The notes beneath the pieces are model-generated. The model was given only the letters and a program-made list of their open reading frames with translations. It was not told the DNA's origin and searched no databases. Below are positions 22,215 to 35,617 of a stretch of 64,000 nt of DNA, one piece after another. How positions within the stretch are numbered: the stretch's first letter is position 1; each line of letters starts with the position of its first letter. Origin of the DNA: Pseudevernia furfuracea (taxonomy: Eukaryota > Ascomycota > Lecanoromycetes > Lecanorales > Parmeliaceae); NCBI GenBank assembly GCA_022315425.1, contig JAIUPT010000039.1, positions 62,001 to 126,000 of the forward strand, read 5' to 3'. Both the position numbers and the translations under genes were made by a program.

Positions 22215-25200
22215 GCTAAAACTTCTGCTTAGTTAGTGATTTCGTAAGACCGTCGACCTTCATATCGTTCGTAGACACATAGCTGATATTGATCTTTTTA
22301 AGCTTCTGAAGGTTTCGAATATAATAATAAACGATGTTAATGTATTTAGATCTCTCGCTGACTTGACGATTCTTGACCAGAGCAATAACATTATTATTAT
22401 CTCTCTTAAATTTCAGTATAGCTTCAGAGTTGTTTATAACATTAACACTCATCTTGTTATAAAGATCAATGATTTCAGAGTAGCCGAGTTTCGTGAATAA
22501 GACAGTCAGTCAAATAGCTTGTCTTAAGCACTTCGAAAGAGTCATATATTCCGCTTCTATTATCGATATAAAGACTAATCGTTATTTCCTACATGCTCAT
22601 AAGATTGAATCACTATCAAGCATAAAGACCTATCTCATCGTCGACTTTCGATCTCTTATGTCAACAGCATAGTCTACATCGAAGTAGTCAATAAGACGTA
22701 TAGTGCCCTTATCGCCTCCTCGATAGACAATAGACATATCCGCATTGAATCTCAAATACCTCAGCAACGTTTTTACCCCATGATCATAACGAATAACGAG
22801 ATTACTTATAAATTGACTGAGCTTTCCGAGGGCGAAAGCAATATTAGGTCGCGTGTATATTATTATATGCATAAGCTTCCCAATGACTCGAGAGTAGTCG
22901 ATACTATCGATTTTCTATTCGTCTGAACCAGCTGACGATATGTCATCGTAATCATTAAGTGAGATGTCGATCTTGTCACGATGTTTGTCCTCCTTCATAT
23001 TCAGCCCTTGAAGTACCTTTCTGATATATATGATTTAACTCAATCGAATAACTCTATTCGCTCGATCTCTTTCGATTTCAATTTCAAGTATCTTCTTCAA
23101 CTTTTTTAAATCCTTGATCTTGAACGCTTTGACGAATTGAGTCTTAAATCATTGCACTTGATCTTTGAATAACGAAACGATAATAATGTTATCTACATAG
23201 ACGAGAACGATTAGTTGTCTATCTTTATGAATATATATATAAGAATTCGATTTCGATGACACGAATTCAAGTTTGATTAGCTCCGCATTTCATGTAAAGT
23301 ACCAGTCGTCAACTACTTGTTTAAGATCGTATAGACTCTGAAGCAACTTCAGATACTCCCTCTAATTGATAATCACCTCGAGAGATGCATTCATATATAT
23401 GAGGTGCTTCAGTGTTGACTCGATGAAGACATTGTTAACATCAACTTGTTCAGTCTCTAAATCCTTAATAGCTACCAATGCAAGCACAGCACGTAAAGTA
23501 TTTATTCGTACAGTGAAAGCAAATGTCTCGTCGTAGTCGATATCATATATTTGTGAGAATCCTCTCGCTACCAGTCTCGCCTTGAATCTCTGCACTATAT
23601 TATCCTCATTGTATTTGATAAAAAATACTTACTTACATATGACGATGTTGACCCCTTCTGATGGAATCTCGATAATATAGATATTATTGTCTTTCAATTG
23701 AGAAATCTCGTCCTTTACAGCATGGAGTCAATATCGACCATACACGAAATCATTAATAGTCTCTTTATACGATTTCGAAATGAGTATAAAACTCATTATA
23801 TCGTTCTAAACTTCGACAGCCTTCATAACTAATAAGACCTTGACGTGCTTTAAAATCCGCTTATCTTCGTTCATCTTATTGTCTCTTTTTCTCTTCAAGA
23901 CTAACAATCACGATATGAACGCAGCATTAATATTTAAACGCGATGAAGTAGAGACTAATATCGATATTAAAGAACTTGATAGATAAGGCGAAGGCTTTGA
24001 AGTTTGAACGGGAGGTTCTGACGAAGGCTTTGATGAAGGTTTCGAAGCTTGAATAGAAAGTTCTATGAGAACTTCTGATACAGCGGTATGAGAGTCAATG
24101 ACTGATGTTGAGTCGACGACTGATGCTGACAGGACTGATATCGAATTGATTAATGATGTCGATACAGCTGATGTCGATACAGCTAATGTCGATACAGCTG
24201 ATGTCGATACAGCTGATATTAAATTAATCACTGATTTCGATGAGACTGTCTTCTTTGATCGTCTCATAGAACTACGAGTTTTCAACTCGTTCGATGTAAC
24301 GACTCTGAGTTTCAAGTCGATCTCGCTGCTCTTAACGTCTTCAAAGAACGTGACTGTGAAGGCCTTGATACATCTTCTCAAATCAGAAGCATAGATGCGA
24401 TACTATTTTATTATTTCAGTGTCGAAACCCATCAACATCGTCTCTCTTTCTCTTGACATGAGTTTGTCTCTTCGTGTATCTAATGAATATGAGTCTGAAC
24501 TAACGTAGAAAACGCATTTGCAGCCTTATACTTTAACATAATCAATTGAAGATAACACCCCGATATAGACCTGTTCTGAGCTTGTAGATTTTTCATTAAT
24601 CAGCGGTTCTATAACTATTCGATTCTTTAGATATGTATTGATCATAGCTGCTTCGTCTTAAAACTCTAGAGATAGATCTGAGTCCTTCATTATTGCACGA
24701 ATCGAGTTTTCTGTGATTTGAATCGATCTCTCGACGACATCATTTTGATGTGACGTATATAACTCGATGTCTTGAAGTATAAGATCGTACTTCTTTACTC
24801 AGTCCCTTACGATAGACAGTAACTCTAATGCATTGTCAAGTCTGATGACTTTTAATTTTCGTCCTATTTGAAGCTTCACAGTAGTCTTTCATATATCGAG
24901 TTCTGCTGAAATAGACTTTCTATTCTTCGTGCATATTGTTTATACCTTTCGAGAATGATTGTCGACTATTTCGAGAAATGTAGTGTTCTCAACAAGACTT
25001 TTCGAGAGTGGTTCACATACATCGATTGAGATCAGATTCAATATATTCTTCTTTCGTGACGTTACTATTCGATTGATCTTCTTCTTTATCTTTTCAATAG
25101 CACACGTCGAACAAGAAATTTTATGCTTAGGTCGTCGTATAAAAGAATAAGTGATAACTTCGTGAAGTTTAATAATGATATTCGAGTTTAAATAGGCAAA

Positions 25201-26760
25201 TCTTCGATACATAAGAAACTAGTCTTTCGCGATCTGTGCTTAATAAGATTTCTTCTTAATATCGATCATATTCTTATTAACATCTTTCATCTCCGATATA
25301 GTAGCAACAGACTATTCTATTATCTTCGATGTACTTGTAATAGACTGTTTTATCGTTGAAAAGACTTAATGTCTTAATGAACTTAAAGAAGATTCAATGA
25401 GAAACTTGCTTGATATTCACGTGAGCACATATACTCTCTCTTTGTGATTTGCTTTGAGCATGTTCTTTTCATTAACATGAAGATAAATGAAGTTAATATC
25501 AAATCGACCTTTGAGTTCTAGTATATAAAGTCTTCTGCATAATAGTAAATTCGCTTTTAGATCAGAAACATAGTAGACACGCTTGATATCTATAAGTCTT
25601 TCTTTTCGACTTCGTAAGACTATCGTTCTCATCTGATCTGTATATAATTCTCTCTCTTTAACCTTGATTGTGCGTCTTCTTATTCGAGTGAGAGAGTCAC
25701 TAAAGAGGTTGAATTTGTTAGTTATATGGAATGACGCGTCTGTATCAGCTATTCACGTAGAGGGTTCAAGCTTACTTGTTACTTTCTGAGTAATGTGAGC
25801 AATTTTCTCGTTCTCATTAGTCGAAGTATTAGAGATATTCGACTTCGCTTCGTAGATCTTTTGAAATCTCTTTCTCTTAAAATTCAAGTCTCTAACGAAA
25901 GAGACTTTCTTCTTTGCAGTCTTCTTGTTCTTTAGAACTCGAATAATCTTCTTTATCTTCTTAAAGATCTCATATTCTTAAAACAAGTGATTCTCGTTAT
26001 CACATATAAAGCATCGACGTAGCTTGCGGAGAGACGTTCGATTATATTAAGACTTCGAGAATCGATTTGTCGAACGTGATAAAGGAGAACGATTGATCTT
26101 AGACGTGATTAACTGCGAAGCTAATCGCTGACGACTGTTTGATAAGCGACGAGTATACATGTCTATTTCGTGATAATCTCTCAACGTATCTTTTATCTCT
26201 TATAGAATTCGAAGTGTCTTATTCTCGTTCTTTTTCTTATTCGACTTCAGAACTATAACGATGATACTATACTTAGTTGAAAGACAATCGTAGAGTCTGT
26301 ACAGCAGTTCTTCGATGTTATAGACTTCGATTAACGATAACTTAATTATAATAATATCGTTGCGAATTTTGTGTAGTGCGACCCATACATCTTATATAGA
26401 CTGATCTTTCTTCTTTTCGTAGTTAACAAACTTCTTCTGCTTGATAGTCACTATCTGCTTTCGACTGTTCTTGTATTTGACAAGTAGTGCATCTTATTGA
26501 TCTTTTGCAGTGACCTTGTCGATAATGAGTGTCAAGTCGACTTGATCCGTCTCAAGAAGAATAATTTCCTTAATCAGTTCGTCAAGCTTGTCAAATTCAG
26601 CTCTGTCTTCCGAATGCAATTATAGATGCTAATATCTGATTTGCTTAATAATGTAGATTCCGCCTTTTGCTTACAATTTGATCTTGATAAGAACGAATCA
26701 TTTTTCGTAGTTGATGAAGAAGAGAATTAGAATCTTATTGAATTTATAGAAATTCTCCAT
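22215..26760 (-). pseudogene. E2 copia gag-pol remnant
   Basis: Frames broken by many stops, in 5' to 3' order on the minus strand. Gag starts at ATG 26760. A zinc knuckle CFICDNENH lies near 26034-26000. The GAG-pre-integrase region (VYYVSDLKANLLLC) is at 25632-25417. The integrase zinc domain and core (CSTCAIEKIK, then IDVCEPLSKS) are at about 25212-24700. RT RVT_2 (FKARLVARGFSQIYDIDY) is at 23595-23362, with catalytic box YVDN near 23190, where families have YVDD; this fits a G to A change. RNase H ends with VSERSKYINIVYYYIR and MKVDGLTKSLTKQKF at about 22680-22220. The second catalytic Asp is lost and many Trp codons are stops, so it is inactive. Confidence 0.85.
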
Positions 26761-26963
26761 GACGATTGTATGCGTATAATTGTTTGATATAAGTCGTATA
26801 ATACCCTCGATAGACTTATAACACGATTCTATCACCTTGATAGACTTTCGATGTTATCTCAGATAGACTTCTCTTCACCCTCGATGAACTGCAGATATTA
26901 ATAGCGACGTGCAGAAGTGTAGACAGTGACACAACAACGATAGACACTATCGAACTCATAATC

Positions 26964-27096
26964 TGTTGAATAATATGAGTACTATTGACTGTATTGACTA
27001 GACTGAAGATCTATAGATAGTATCTACAGAAGAGTAGATGTCACACTAGTGTCAAGCCACTAGTTCGAATAGGGCTGACTGTCATAATTTTCAACA
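26964..27096 (-). repeat. E2 5' LTR, RIP-mutated
   Basis: 133 bp. It differs from the other LTR at 13 positions, every one a C:G to T:A transition in this copy. Confidence 0.9.
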
Positions 27097-27100
27097 AAAG

Positions 27101-27234
27101 TGTTAAAAATAGTGACAAACAGCCCTATGACACTAGTGGCTTGACACTCCGCCCACTCCATGTATTCTATCTCCCTACATAGACATAGAACCAGTTCATT
27201 CAAGATCAGTGTCTTAGACCTACATTATTCAATA
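27101..27234 (+). repeat. E1 5' LTR
   Basis: 134 bp, starts TGTTAA and ends CAATA. Both terminal changes relative to the right LTR (TGTTGA, CAACA) are RIP-type transitions. Confidence 0.88.
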
Positions 27235-27615
27235 GGTTATAAGCCCGACTGCCTATCAAGGAGTGACTTCGTGCCGTACAGATTAAACACGTTATTCGTC
27301 AGTCGAGAAAGAAGTGCTACTAACTAATACACATCTAGTCTACTAGACATTATCGACTATTCGATCGTCGACCGAAGAAGAAATACTACTAATCGACGTA
27401 AATTAAGAAGATCATAGCTAACGAGCTTAAATATGTAATTATATCGTCGACGAACGTCTACATAGATTAGAGAAACGTATATCTAAACACTCTACAACAT
27501 CGAGTCTTTTCATTAAATCAACACTCAAATTCTAATACTCAGTCGTTATTATAAGTTCAATAATCGAGTTCTACTTTAAGCATAAGCTTTTTATTCTTAT
27601 CAAGATAAATGTTCG

Positions 27616-27883
27616 TGTTAGACTGACTTATATAATATAGATATATATAAGACAGACTAGAGTTGTGTAGCAATGTGAACTTAGCGAAGATATATATATT
27701 GCGTATAGTATATCTAATAGTAAGACTAATTCTTAAGAAAGAAAAATGAGAAACTTCGAAACATAACTCTCTTAAGCTTCTCACGTCAAGAATTCGCTTG
27801 ACATGCGTATATCAAGCGATTCGATTACGCTCGATAACTCTCGAGCTTATACGATAGCTGTTCTCTTAATTTCGCTATTAATA
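27616..27883 (-). repeat. Gypsy A 3' LTR
   Basis: 268 bp, in plus orientation TGTTAGACTGAC...CTATTAATA. It is preceded by TSD GTTCG. Confidence 0.9.
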
Positions 27884-29088
27884 TAATCTTCTCCCTTCAA
27901 GAATTCGTTCTCGAATTCATTGCTTTAAATAGACTTATTAAAATTCTTTAAATTTCAAAGGGGACATAAGAAAAAGAGTTCTTTCAGATTAGCTTCGCGC
28001 TGACATTATAAATCTTAATTTGAAATGCGTAGACTGTGATATCTCTACGCCTTACGTATAAAAATAAAAATGTTCGTAGAGTCGTAAACGACGTGAAGTT
28101 TGTCGACGTTGTTGATATCTTTTATTGTTTGAGTCGTGAGTTACGCTATCGCGTCGTCGTTATTATAAATATGCGACGTGAATAATTGCTATACGCTAGT
28201 CGTGAGTTGTATATAAGTTTATTTTTTTAAACTTTTACTTTCAGTAAAACACATTTCTCTTTTTTTTAATTCACAGTTATTAAACGTAAATATTATACTC
28301 TTTACACTTATATTAAACACTATCGTATCATCTATTTGATTATAATTATTTAAATCTTTTTAATAGTTAACTTCTCGATCTACGTTCTCTTTCGCCCTAC
28401 GATAAATTAAATTAATCGTAATTTCGCGTACGTTTTTAATACGTTTATAGCTCTATTCTTATAACATTACTAATCGATTCTTCGTGTAAATAAAGGCGTT
28501 AATTAAGAACTTCTATTGTCGTTGTCTTCGAATAACGAATTAACATATCTCGAGCAGCTGTAATATTATCTTCGCGAAGATAAAAGAGATGTTACGAAAG
28601 TACGCTCACTGCGTCGATCTGCGGATCGATTGTGAATTCGTATATAAATATATACAGTTCATAATTCAAATATAACTAAAGCGTCTGTTGATCTCAAATC
28701 AAGATTCTCTCTACGTGAGAGATTAGATATCTAACGAATAATCTACTACGACGTCGCGTTTATCGCGAGCGCATTATTCGTCGCGAGTGAGTATATAAAT
28801 ATTTATAATATGTCAACGAATCGTTTTTGACTGTCTATGTGAAGATATTTAATATCGAGTTATCTCGCAATAAGCGAGTTTAGAATCGTCTTAAGAAAAG
28901 AAAAAGTCGAACGTATTAACGATTCAACTAAATCAAGTTAAGTCGCTTCGACGAATCGACACAACTCTAAAGAGTATCTACGATGTTCTTCGATTGAGAA
29001 TATATTTTTTTCACGTCTAATAGACGTTTCAAGCATATAATAGCTGCGTTAACGATTCGCTAGATAGATCTATTTCTTATGAACTCAA

Positions 29089-29590
29089 AGACGTCTTAGA
29101 GATCTAACGATTCTCCCTCGTCGACGGAGAACGACACTAACGACGATATTAGTAATAGTAATAACAGTAGTAGTAACAGTAATAACAGTAACAATAATTA
29201 TAACAATCGCAGTCGCGAAGTTGATAACGATAATAACGATAAGAACGAGGTCTTCGTCGACGAGATTAACGTCTTCGAATCGTTTTCTCTCGACGGAGTC
29301 TTCGACTTCTCTACGTCTTTCGTCGTCTCTTTCTCTAATTTCGTCGCAGCTAGAGCTAGAGAGTTAAAGAAATTAAATGTGAATATTATTATTTAGAGAG
29401 TTGATACGAACGATAAGAAGAAGAAGAACGAGAATAAGAATAATAACGAGAGAAATTAAGTGAACGAAGACGAGATAATATAAGAGGCGAAGTAATCTAA
29501 TCTTGCGTCGATATCTTTGATGCGTCTAATCTTTAAGTTAGATATAATAGATATACTTCGCGTTGCTTATAAGTTATGTTTTTTCAATTC
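29089..29590 (+). pseudogene. Opposite-strand ORF of gypsy A, between pol and 3' LTR
   Basis: On the plus strand, opposite to A's own genes, a frame starting MNSKT can be followed with RIP-type stops to about 29590. It has a Ser/Asn-rich low-complexity stretch, an acidic segment (EVFVDEINVFESF) and the conserved block RARELKKLNVNIII. The same ORF exists in gypsy B on its opposite strand (50547 downward). No known domain was recognised. Confidence 0.6.
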
Positions 29591-29739
29591 TCTTTAATCT
29601 TTAAACATCTTTTTTTATTACGATATCTTCGAGTAATTTTAAAATTATTATTCTTCGAGATATTATTTTTTATATATTTATCGTGCTCTTCGTCTTCGCT
29701 TCTTTAACTTTTCGAAAGCCTTTTATAACTTTTATAAAT

Positions 29740-32700
29740 GTTTTATATCTTTCTCTAATACTTATTAATTATACTTATAAGAATATTTAATTTAACGAAT
29801 AAGATATTCTATCTCACTCTTACGCTTTCGCTTATTTAAGATCTTTTCGATCTCTTATTCTTTTTTATTATTTATTAATTTCGCTATTATATATATTAAT
29901 ATCGTGTTATTATCTCTACGACGATAGAGTTCTAGTAGTGATATATAAAAAACGTTATATATGCGATAGATTAACGAAAGCGCTAATCGATAAATTTGCT
30001 TGTCTACGACACTTCGAATAATAAATAAATTAATTGCCTTATTCGAAAGCTTCTTGTTTAATCGTTTTTGTTTGAGATTCTTGATTAATAACATTATCAA
30101 GTCTTCTTTCTAAAAGAATTATAATTAATGCTTTTTGTTATACGTCTTCGCTTATAATTCGAATACTTTTTGTTAACGTTTCGTAAGCTCTTTTCGTAAC
30201 GTATAAATTTCTTTTATACGTTCTTTCGCTATTAATATCTTCTCTTAAAAAAAATCGTTCTCGATTCTTAATTTAAAGTCGAAGTTATAATCGTATATTA
30301 TATAAAATAAACTATAATTCAACGTCTTATATTAACTTTGTTAATAGATATACTCGACTATAAATAAGAGATTCGCTTAGTCGTTTTGTTGCTCGTTATA
30401 AAAGACTCGAAGATAGTATTTTAAGATTTGATTTTATCGTTCGATTTAATTATTAGTTTAAGAATAAAAGATAGTGCTTAGTCTACGTTTTATCTTTATT
30501 TGATAATAGACTTGTAATTAAAACGCACTTGTAAACGTAAAATCACGATTAATAACTATATCTTTTAATAAGTTAAATCGAAGAAAGATTTCTTTTATAA
30601 GCAGCTATTCGAGATCGAAGATATTGATTTTCTTTGTGATTGATAGATATCTTATTATTTTGATGTATTTATCGACGATTATAAGAATCGCATCGTAAAC
30701 GCAGTCTCTGCGTCGACTTGAAGAAAGATTCGTAATGAAATTCATCGTGATTTTCTTTTAAGAACGACTTGATTAAGAAAACGCATTTAGCTCGTTATAT
30801 AAACGATATCGCTTCACCTTCACTCTCTGACAGACATCATATATATTTATATATAATTTCACATCTATCTTAATACTATCTTAATAGTATTTTCTAGTTA
30901 TTAATTTTAATATCTTATCGATATCGAAATGTCTCGTTAAGAAATCGTTATAATAACGTCTTAATAGCTCTTCACGAACGAAAGTCTCTTCGAGAATATA
31001 TAATATGTTTTTATATCTTAATAGTCTTTAACTATTTTATATTTAAGCTTCGACGTTACTCTTTCGCTTATTCTACGCATCGTCTTCTCTTCGCTATTAA
31101 ACGTAAGAGTCTTTTAACTAAAGTACTTTAATAAGTTCGAAGATGAACTTGTTATTAAGATTATATATCGTTTCGCTTATTATCGTAATGTGAACTACTA
31201 AGCGTAAAACGAGCTATTTATAATTAATAGTCTTAATAATAGAATTAAGCTACGCGATAATTACGTTACGTATATTTTAAGTAAGTATCTCGCTTGAACT
31301 CTCTGCTCTCGCAGTTGAAGATTCTTTAAGTCTTAAAGAATATATAATATTAAGATAAGTCTCTTGAATTATAGCTATTATCAAATTTAAAAATATTATC
31401 TTTTAAGCAATTACTTCTTTTCTATTGTTAGTTATTAAATTATATTATATATTTACGTCTAAATTATATATTATAAAGAGAGACTTAAAGTTTGAGCTAC
31501 GCTTCGTATACTTATAACTCTTATCTTGTTTATACGCTGTTCGAATAATAGCAAATATAAAACTCATTAGATCTCTTATCGCTATTAATTTCTGTTATAA
31601 CGTTGACAACAGTCGATTTAGCGACTCGTTTTCACTCTTATAATTAGATCGTCTTAACGACGTATCGACTGAGTTTGTCTTTTTTGATCTATATATAATA
31701 AAAAAATCAAATATTAATAACTTTATTACTCATCTAATCTATCGTTTATTCAAACTCGTTATTTTTATGAAGTACTTTAAATTATTATAATTCGTAAGTA
31801 CTTTTATAGAATAAAAACTCTCTTTTAAATAATAACGTTACTATTTAAAGATCGTTACGATAACGAGTAGCTTCTAATTATGAGTCTTATAATTTCGCTC
31901 TATAGAAATCATTTTTCGAGAATAAAATATAACTAAGTGTTATTGCTTATTATTATTTTATAACTAAGTTAAAATGTTTATTAAGTCGAAATCTAAAGTA
32001 TTCGTTTTCACTTTAATAAGAAGTTTTAAATCAAAGTGATATAAAAGAGACGCTTTTATAAAGACTTCGCGAAGTCGTCGAAATATCTTCTTCGTCTTAA
32101 TAGATTAGTTAAAAGATTCTATCTTAATTTTCTTGATACTTTTCTTTAACAAGTTTATGAGTGATTTAATAATTTAAGAGTAGTAATAAATAAATCTTCG
32201 ATAGAAGTTTATAAAGCTCAAAAAGATCTATATCTCATAAAAGGACTTAGATCTCGATTACTTCTAAATTGCTTTCACTCTACGTTTATTTATTATGACG
32301 TTATTAATAAATATTATAAAGCTTAGAAATTCGACTTTTATGATAAGAAATTTACATTTCTTTAAACTTATATATAGACTAAAACGTCTTAGTCTCTTAA
32401 GCACTTGCTTAATATGATTTAAATGTTCTTCTTGCGAACTAGAATAAATCAAAATATCGTTAAGATAAATAACATAAAAATTGTTAATTAGACTCGTTAA
32501 CGACTTGTTAATATAAGTCTAAAAGGTCGCAGAGACGTTAATTATATCAAATAACATTATCAAGTACTTAAAGTGATCATAACGCGTATAAAACGCAGTC
32601 TTTTATTTATCGCTGTTACGAATTTAAATACGATAATACGTATTCTTGAGATTTAATTTTGTGAATCTCTTAACTTCATTTAGACGATTTAGAGTCTTAC

Positions 32701-34227
32701 TAATCAAAGATAAAGAATAACGATTTTTTATCGTGACTTTATTTAATTTTCGATAGTCGACATATAGTCGCAAGTCGTTATTCTTTTTTAATACGAAAAG
32801 AATAAGAGACTCTACTGAGCTTGTTGAATACTAAATTTAGTATTTTATTAAGACATCGTTTAGATATGTTCTTAATGTCGCTAACTCGATGTTAAAAAGA
32901 TTATATAATAAATCAAATAATGATTTCGCTATAGTCTTAATAACATAATTACGTTCTTCGTGCGACGAAAATCGATCGACTTCTTCGATTAAAAATACGT
33001 CTTCGTATTCGCGCAACTTCTCTAACAATTTTGAGATAGCGTCTGCAATTTACGATTATAATATATTCGTTAAGACTTCGTTAATGTAATATTTTCTTGC
33101 TGACGCATCAAAAATATCTATAATTATTAAAGTATACACTAACTTTTCTCTCTTCAATGCGTCAGTAAACTCTTGAAATTGAAGTATCTTATACGTATAC
33201 CCATCGATATCAAAGCGTTAGATTCTCTTAACAATGTCAATTACGATATCTTCGTCTGTTAATGTTAATAGTCTTAATATAAAGAGTGAATTATCTTCTT
33301 TTACGATAACATAAAAGATATACGAACATCGCTTTATATAACTTTAATTATTTTATAACTTATAATATATAAGATAGACGATATAATAAAAGATCGTGTT
33401 GTTATTTATTTATTTGATACTTGACAAAGACGCTTCGATTAATTCGAGATTATGTTCGAGAGCAAAGCGTTGATTAATTATATTGACTTCGATCTCGTTG
33501 TTAAATTGTATTAAAGTCGACATTAGAATTGCTTCTTAATCTTTTATAATCACTTTTTTTAAGAAGATTATACTAAGTATCAAAATAACTTCTTATTTTG
33601 CTCTCGTCGTTAAGAAGTTTTCGACGAGAGTCTTTATTTTCTTAACGAAGATAACTCGATAATATAAGCATTAATATTTTTAACGTTATCGATAGATATA
33701 CGATTAACGTCGTCTATCTTAAATTATTAATATTCGTTTACGTAATGTCTCTTTTTATAATAGTTATAGTATTCGACTATCTTTAGATACTTCTTACTTT
33801 TTAACGTTTTATCTCGAGATTTATCTTCGTTTAAGCGACGCGAAGTATTCGCTTTTTTATTCTTGCGAGATTACGTCGCTCGTTCGTTATTATTAAGTTT
33901 ATTCTCTTTCTTATTTTCTTTATTTCGTCTTTGATTCGTATTCGAGTCGATATCGTTTATATCTCGTTTATTATATAATAAGCGTGCGTTAACTCTCTTA
34001 TTCGTATTCTTTAAACGAATAGTCTGAGCGATAAGATCGTCTCTCGTCGAGACTATTTGTCTCGTGCGAGTAATATCGTCTTGAAGTTTCGAAAGAAGTC
34101 TCGTTATTAACGTCGTTACTCGTTGAATTTCGTTCGACGACGATAACTGTGTCTTAAGACTAAAAAGATAGATCTTAAATTGAGTTACTAATTGAGATGA
34201 TCTTTGTCGCGTATTCGTATAAATCAT
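29740..34227 (-). pseudogene. Gypsy A gag-pol remnant
   Basis: A broken series of frames, read on the minus strand. A coiled-coil-like gag opens with MIYTNTRQRSSQL (34227-33871). The region before RT includes EYEDVFLIEEVDRFSSHEE (33028-32837). RT includes IYSSSQEEHLNHIKQVLKRL (32452-32264), the residues after the catalytic box. The integrase C-terminus (NVFYISLLELYRRRDNN) is at 30100-29855, followed by a degraded chromodomain. It is inactive: there are many stops, and several Trp codons are converted to stops. Confidence 0.8.
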
Positions 34228-34652
34228 GTTTATCTTTAGTTATCGATTAATTGAATTTTATATTTTATTAAGCAGAAAAGAGACGAAGTAATCTTAGCTT
34301 TCTATCTTAATCGAATTCTTTTCTTATTCGTTATGTCACTGTTTCTTAAGATCTCTCGCTAGAAATTGTATATATCAAATAATTTTGTCGTGATCGTTCA
34401 AGAAATACGCTAAGGTATTCATAAATACAACTTCGACGTCTCGTATTTAGTCACGATGCTCTCGTCTCGATTTGTTATAATAATCGTCAAGATTCTTTGA
34501 TTTAACACTTCGTCGTTTTGTGATATGAGTTAATTTAATATCTAAATAACGTTTTGACCCTACTCGAACATTAGAAGAGTCACGACGAGCATCTAACGTG
34601 TTCGATTCGATATCGTCTTGATCTCGTTCATCTGACGATTCTTCTCGTTAAA

Positions 34653-34833
34653 TGTTACGGCCGTACTCTGTATCCCTTGACATCGACTAGACGCTAGGCT
34701 CATTAAAGTCTATTCTAGTCTTGACGGAGATCTTGTCTTTTATATATACAGAGTCTCCCTTCTAGATAGTTCGATAGACTCTTTGTTCTCGTCTACTTAT
34801 ACTTCTATAATCCTTCTAGATCTGATTCTGACA
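34653..34833 (+). repeat. D 5' LTR
   Basis: 181 bp. The pre-insertion site reads CTCGTTAAAGGGC, which is confirmed by the uninterrupted copy in gypsy B near 44745. Confidence 0.9.
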
Positions 34834-35196
34834 TTATAAAGAGTCTCCTTCGTACGTCACTCGACGAAGAGAATTAACGAACTTATTTCTTTCTGCTCGA
34901 AGCAAGTGATCGAGTCTAATAAAGAATACACTAAGTATTTCTATTATATAGACATCTTATTATATTATAAATCATCTATATTATTCGAAAGAATCTTCAT
35001 TACGCGTATTCTCGCAAGAAAATCTTCTCTAAGCGAACATTACTTCTTCGCCTTCTCTGTTCGCAAATTCTATCTCGTCTAGACTTTCTATCTGAATTTG
35101 TAAACAAATCACTCTCTTAGAATAACACTTTCATAAAGAACACACTTCAAAGTATTCACATTCTTTGTTAGGTGTCAAACGATTAACAAATAAAAA

Positions 35197-35470
35197 TGTA
35201 AGGGCCATGAGGTCTCTAGGCATGAGGCGGCCTGTCAGAAGTCCAGGAATTCAACATACATCTAGGCCAGATTCGGGAGACTATCCCTCTGGTGCAGCTG
35301 TGCGGCTGTGCGGCTATAGCAGTCGCATAGTAAGTTTGCTTGGCATGGGGGTGCACTCTCCCCTGCTAAATATGCTGTCTCTGAGGACTCTCATCGAGTT
35401 CCTCAGGATTCAGTCTATCTAGTAATCAATTCATCTGTTACTCACTCATGCATGTCTAGACCCCGTTACA
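35197..35470 (+). repeat. C 5' LTR
   Basis: 274 bp, GC-normal, TGTAAGGG...GTTACA. About 97% identical to the right LTR, with all differences C/T transitions. Confidence 0.9.
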
Positions 35471-35617
35471 TTTCTAAATCCTGCAACTCTCGCTATCGTC
35501 GACACGGTAGTAAGGGAGATGTGCCCGTTTGATAACAATATCACTTTCGTGACTCGCTGTCACCTCTACCTATCTCTCAATTGACGTCGGCGTCGGGCCA
35601 GTCAATTTCGAATTATT

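Larger units (their letters stand above)
21286..27096 (-). mobile_element. E2: complete copia-type LTR retrotransposon, RIP-inactivated
   Basis: Two 133-bp LTRs (21286-21418 and 26964-27096) begin TGTTGA and end TCAACA, flanked by the 5-bp TSD AAAGT (21281-21285 and 27097-27101). On the minus strand the 5' LTR is the right-hand one. A primer-binding site complementary to the anticodon arm of tRNA-Met follows it (about 26946-26963, RIP-altered). A polypurine tract GAGGGGGAG precedes the 3' LTR (21419-21430). The order gag - protease - integrase - RT - RNase H identifies Ty1/copia. It is inserted exactly at the left edge of E1, with its TSD taking in E1's first base. Confidence 0.93.

Noticed and set aside
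24098..24394. Asp/Thr-rich repeat frame on the plus strand within E2
   Set aside because: It is the antisense of a Ser/Val-rich spacer in the copia polyprotein, not a separate gene.
35165..35422. 85-codon frame repeated at 41283-41498, first taken for a gene family
   Set aside because: Both lie inside the GC-rich LTRs of element C; the frames are by-products of the LTR sequence.
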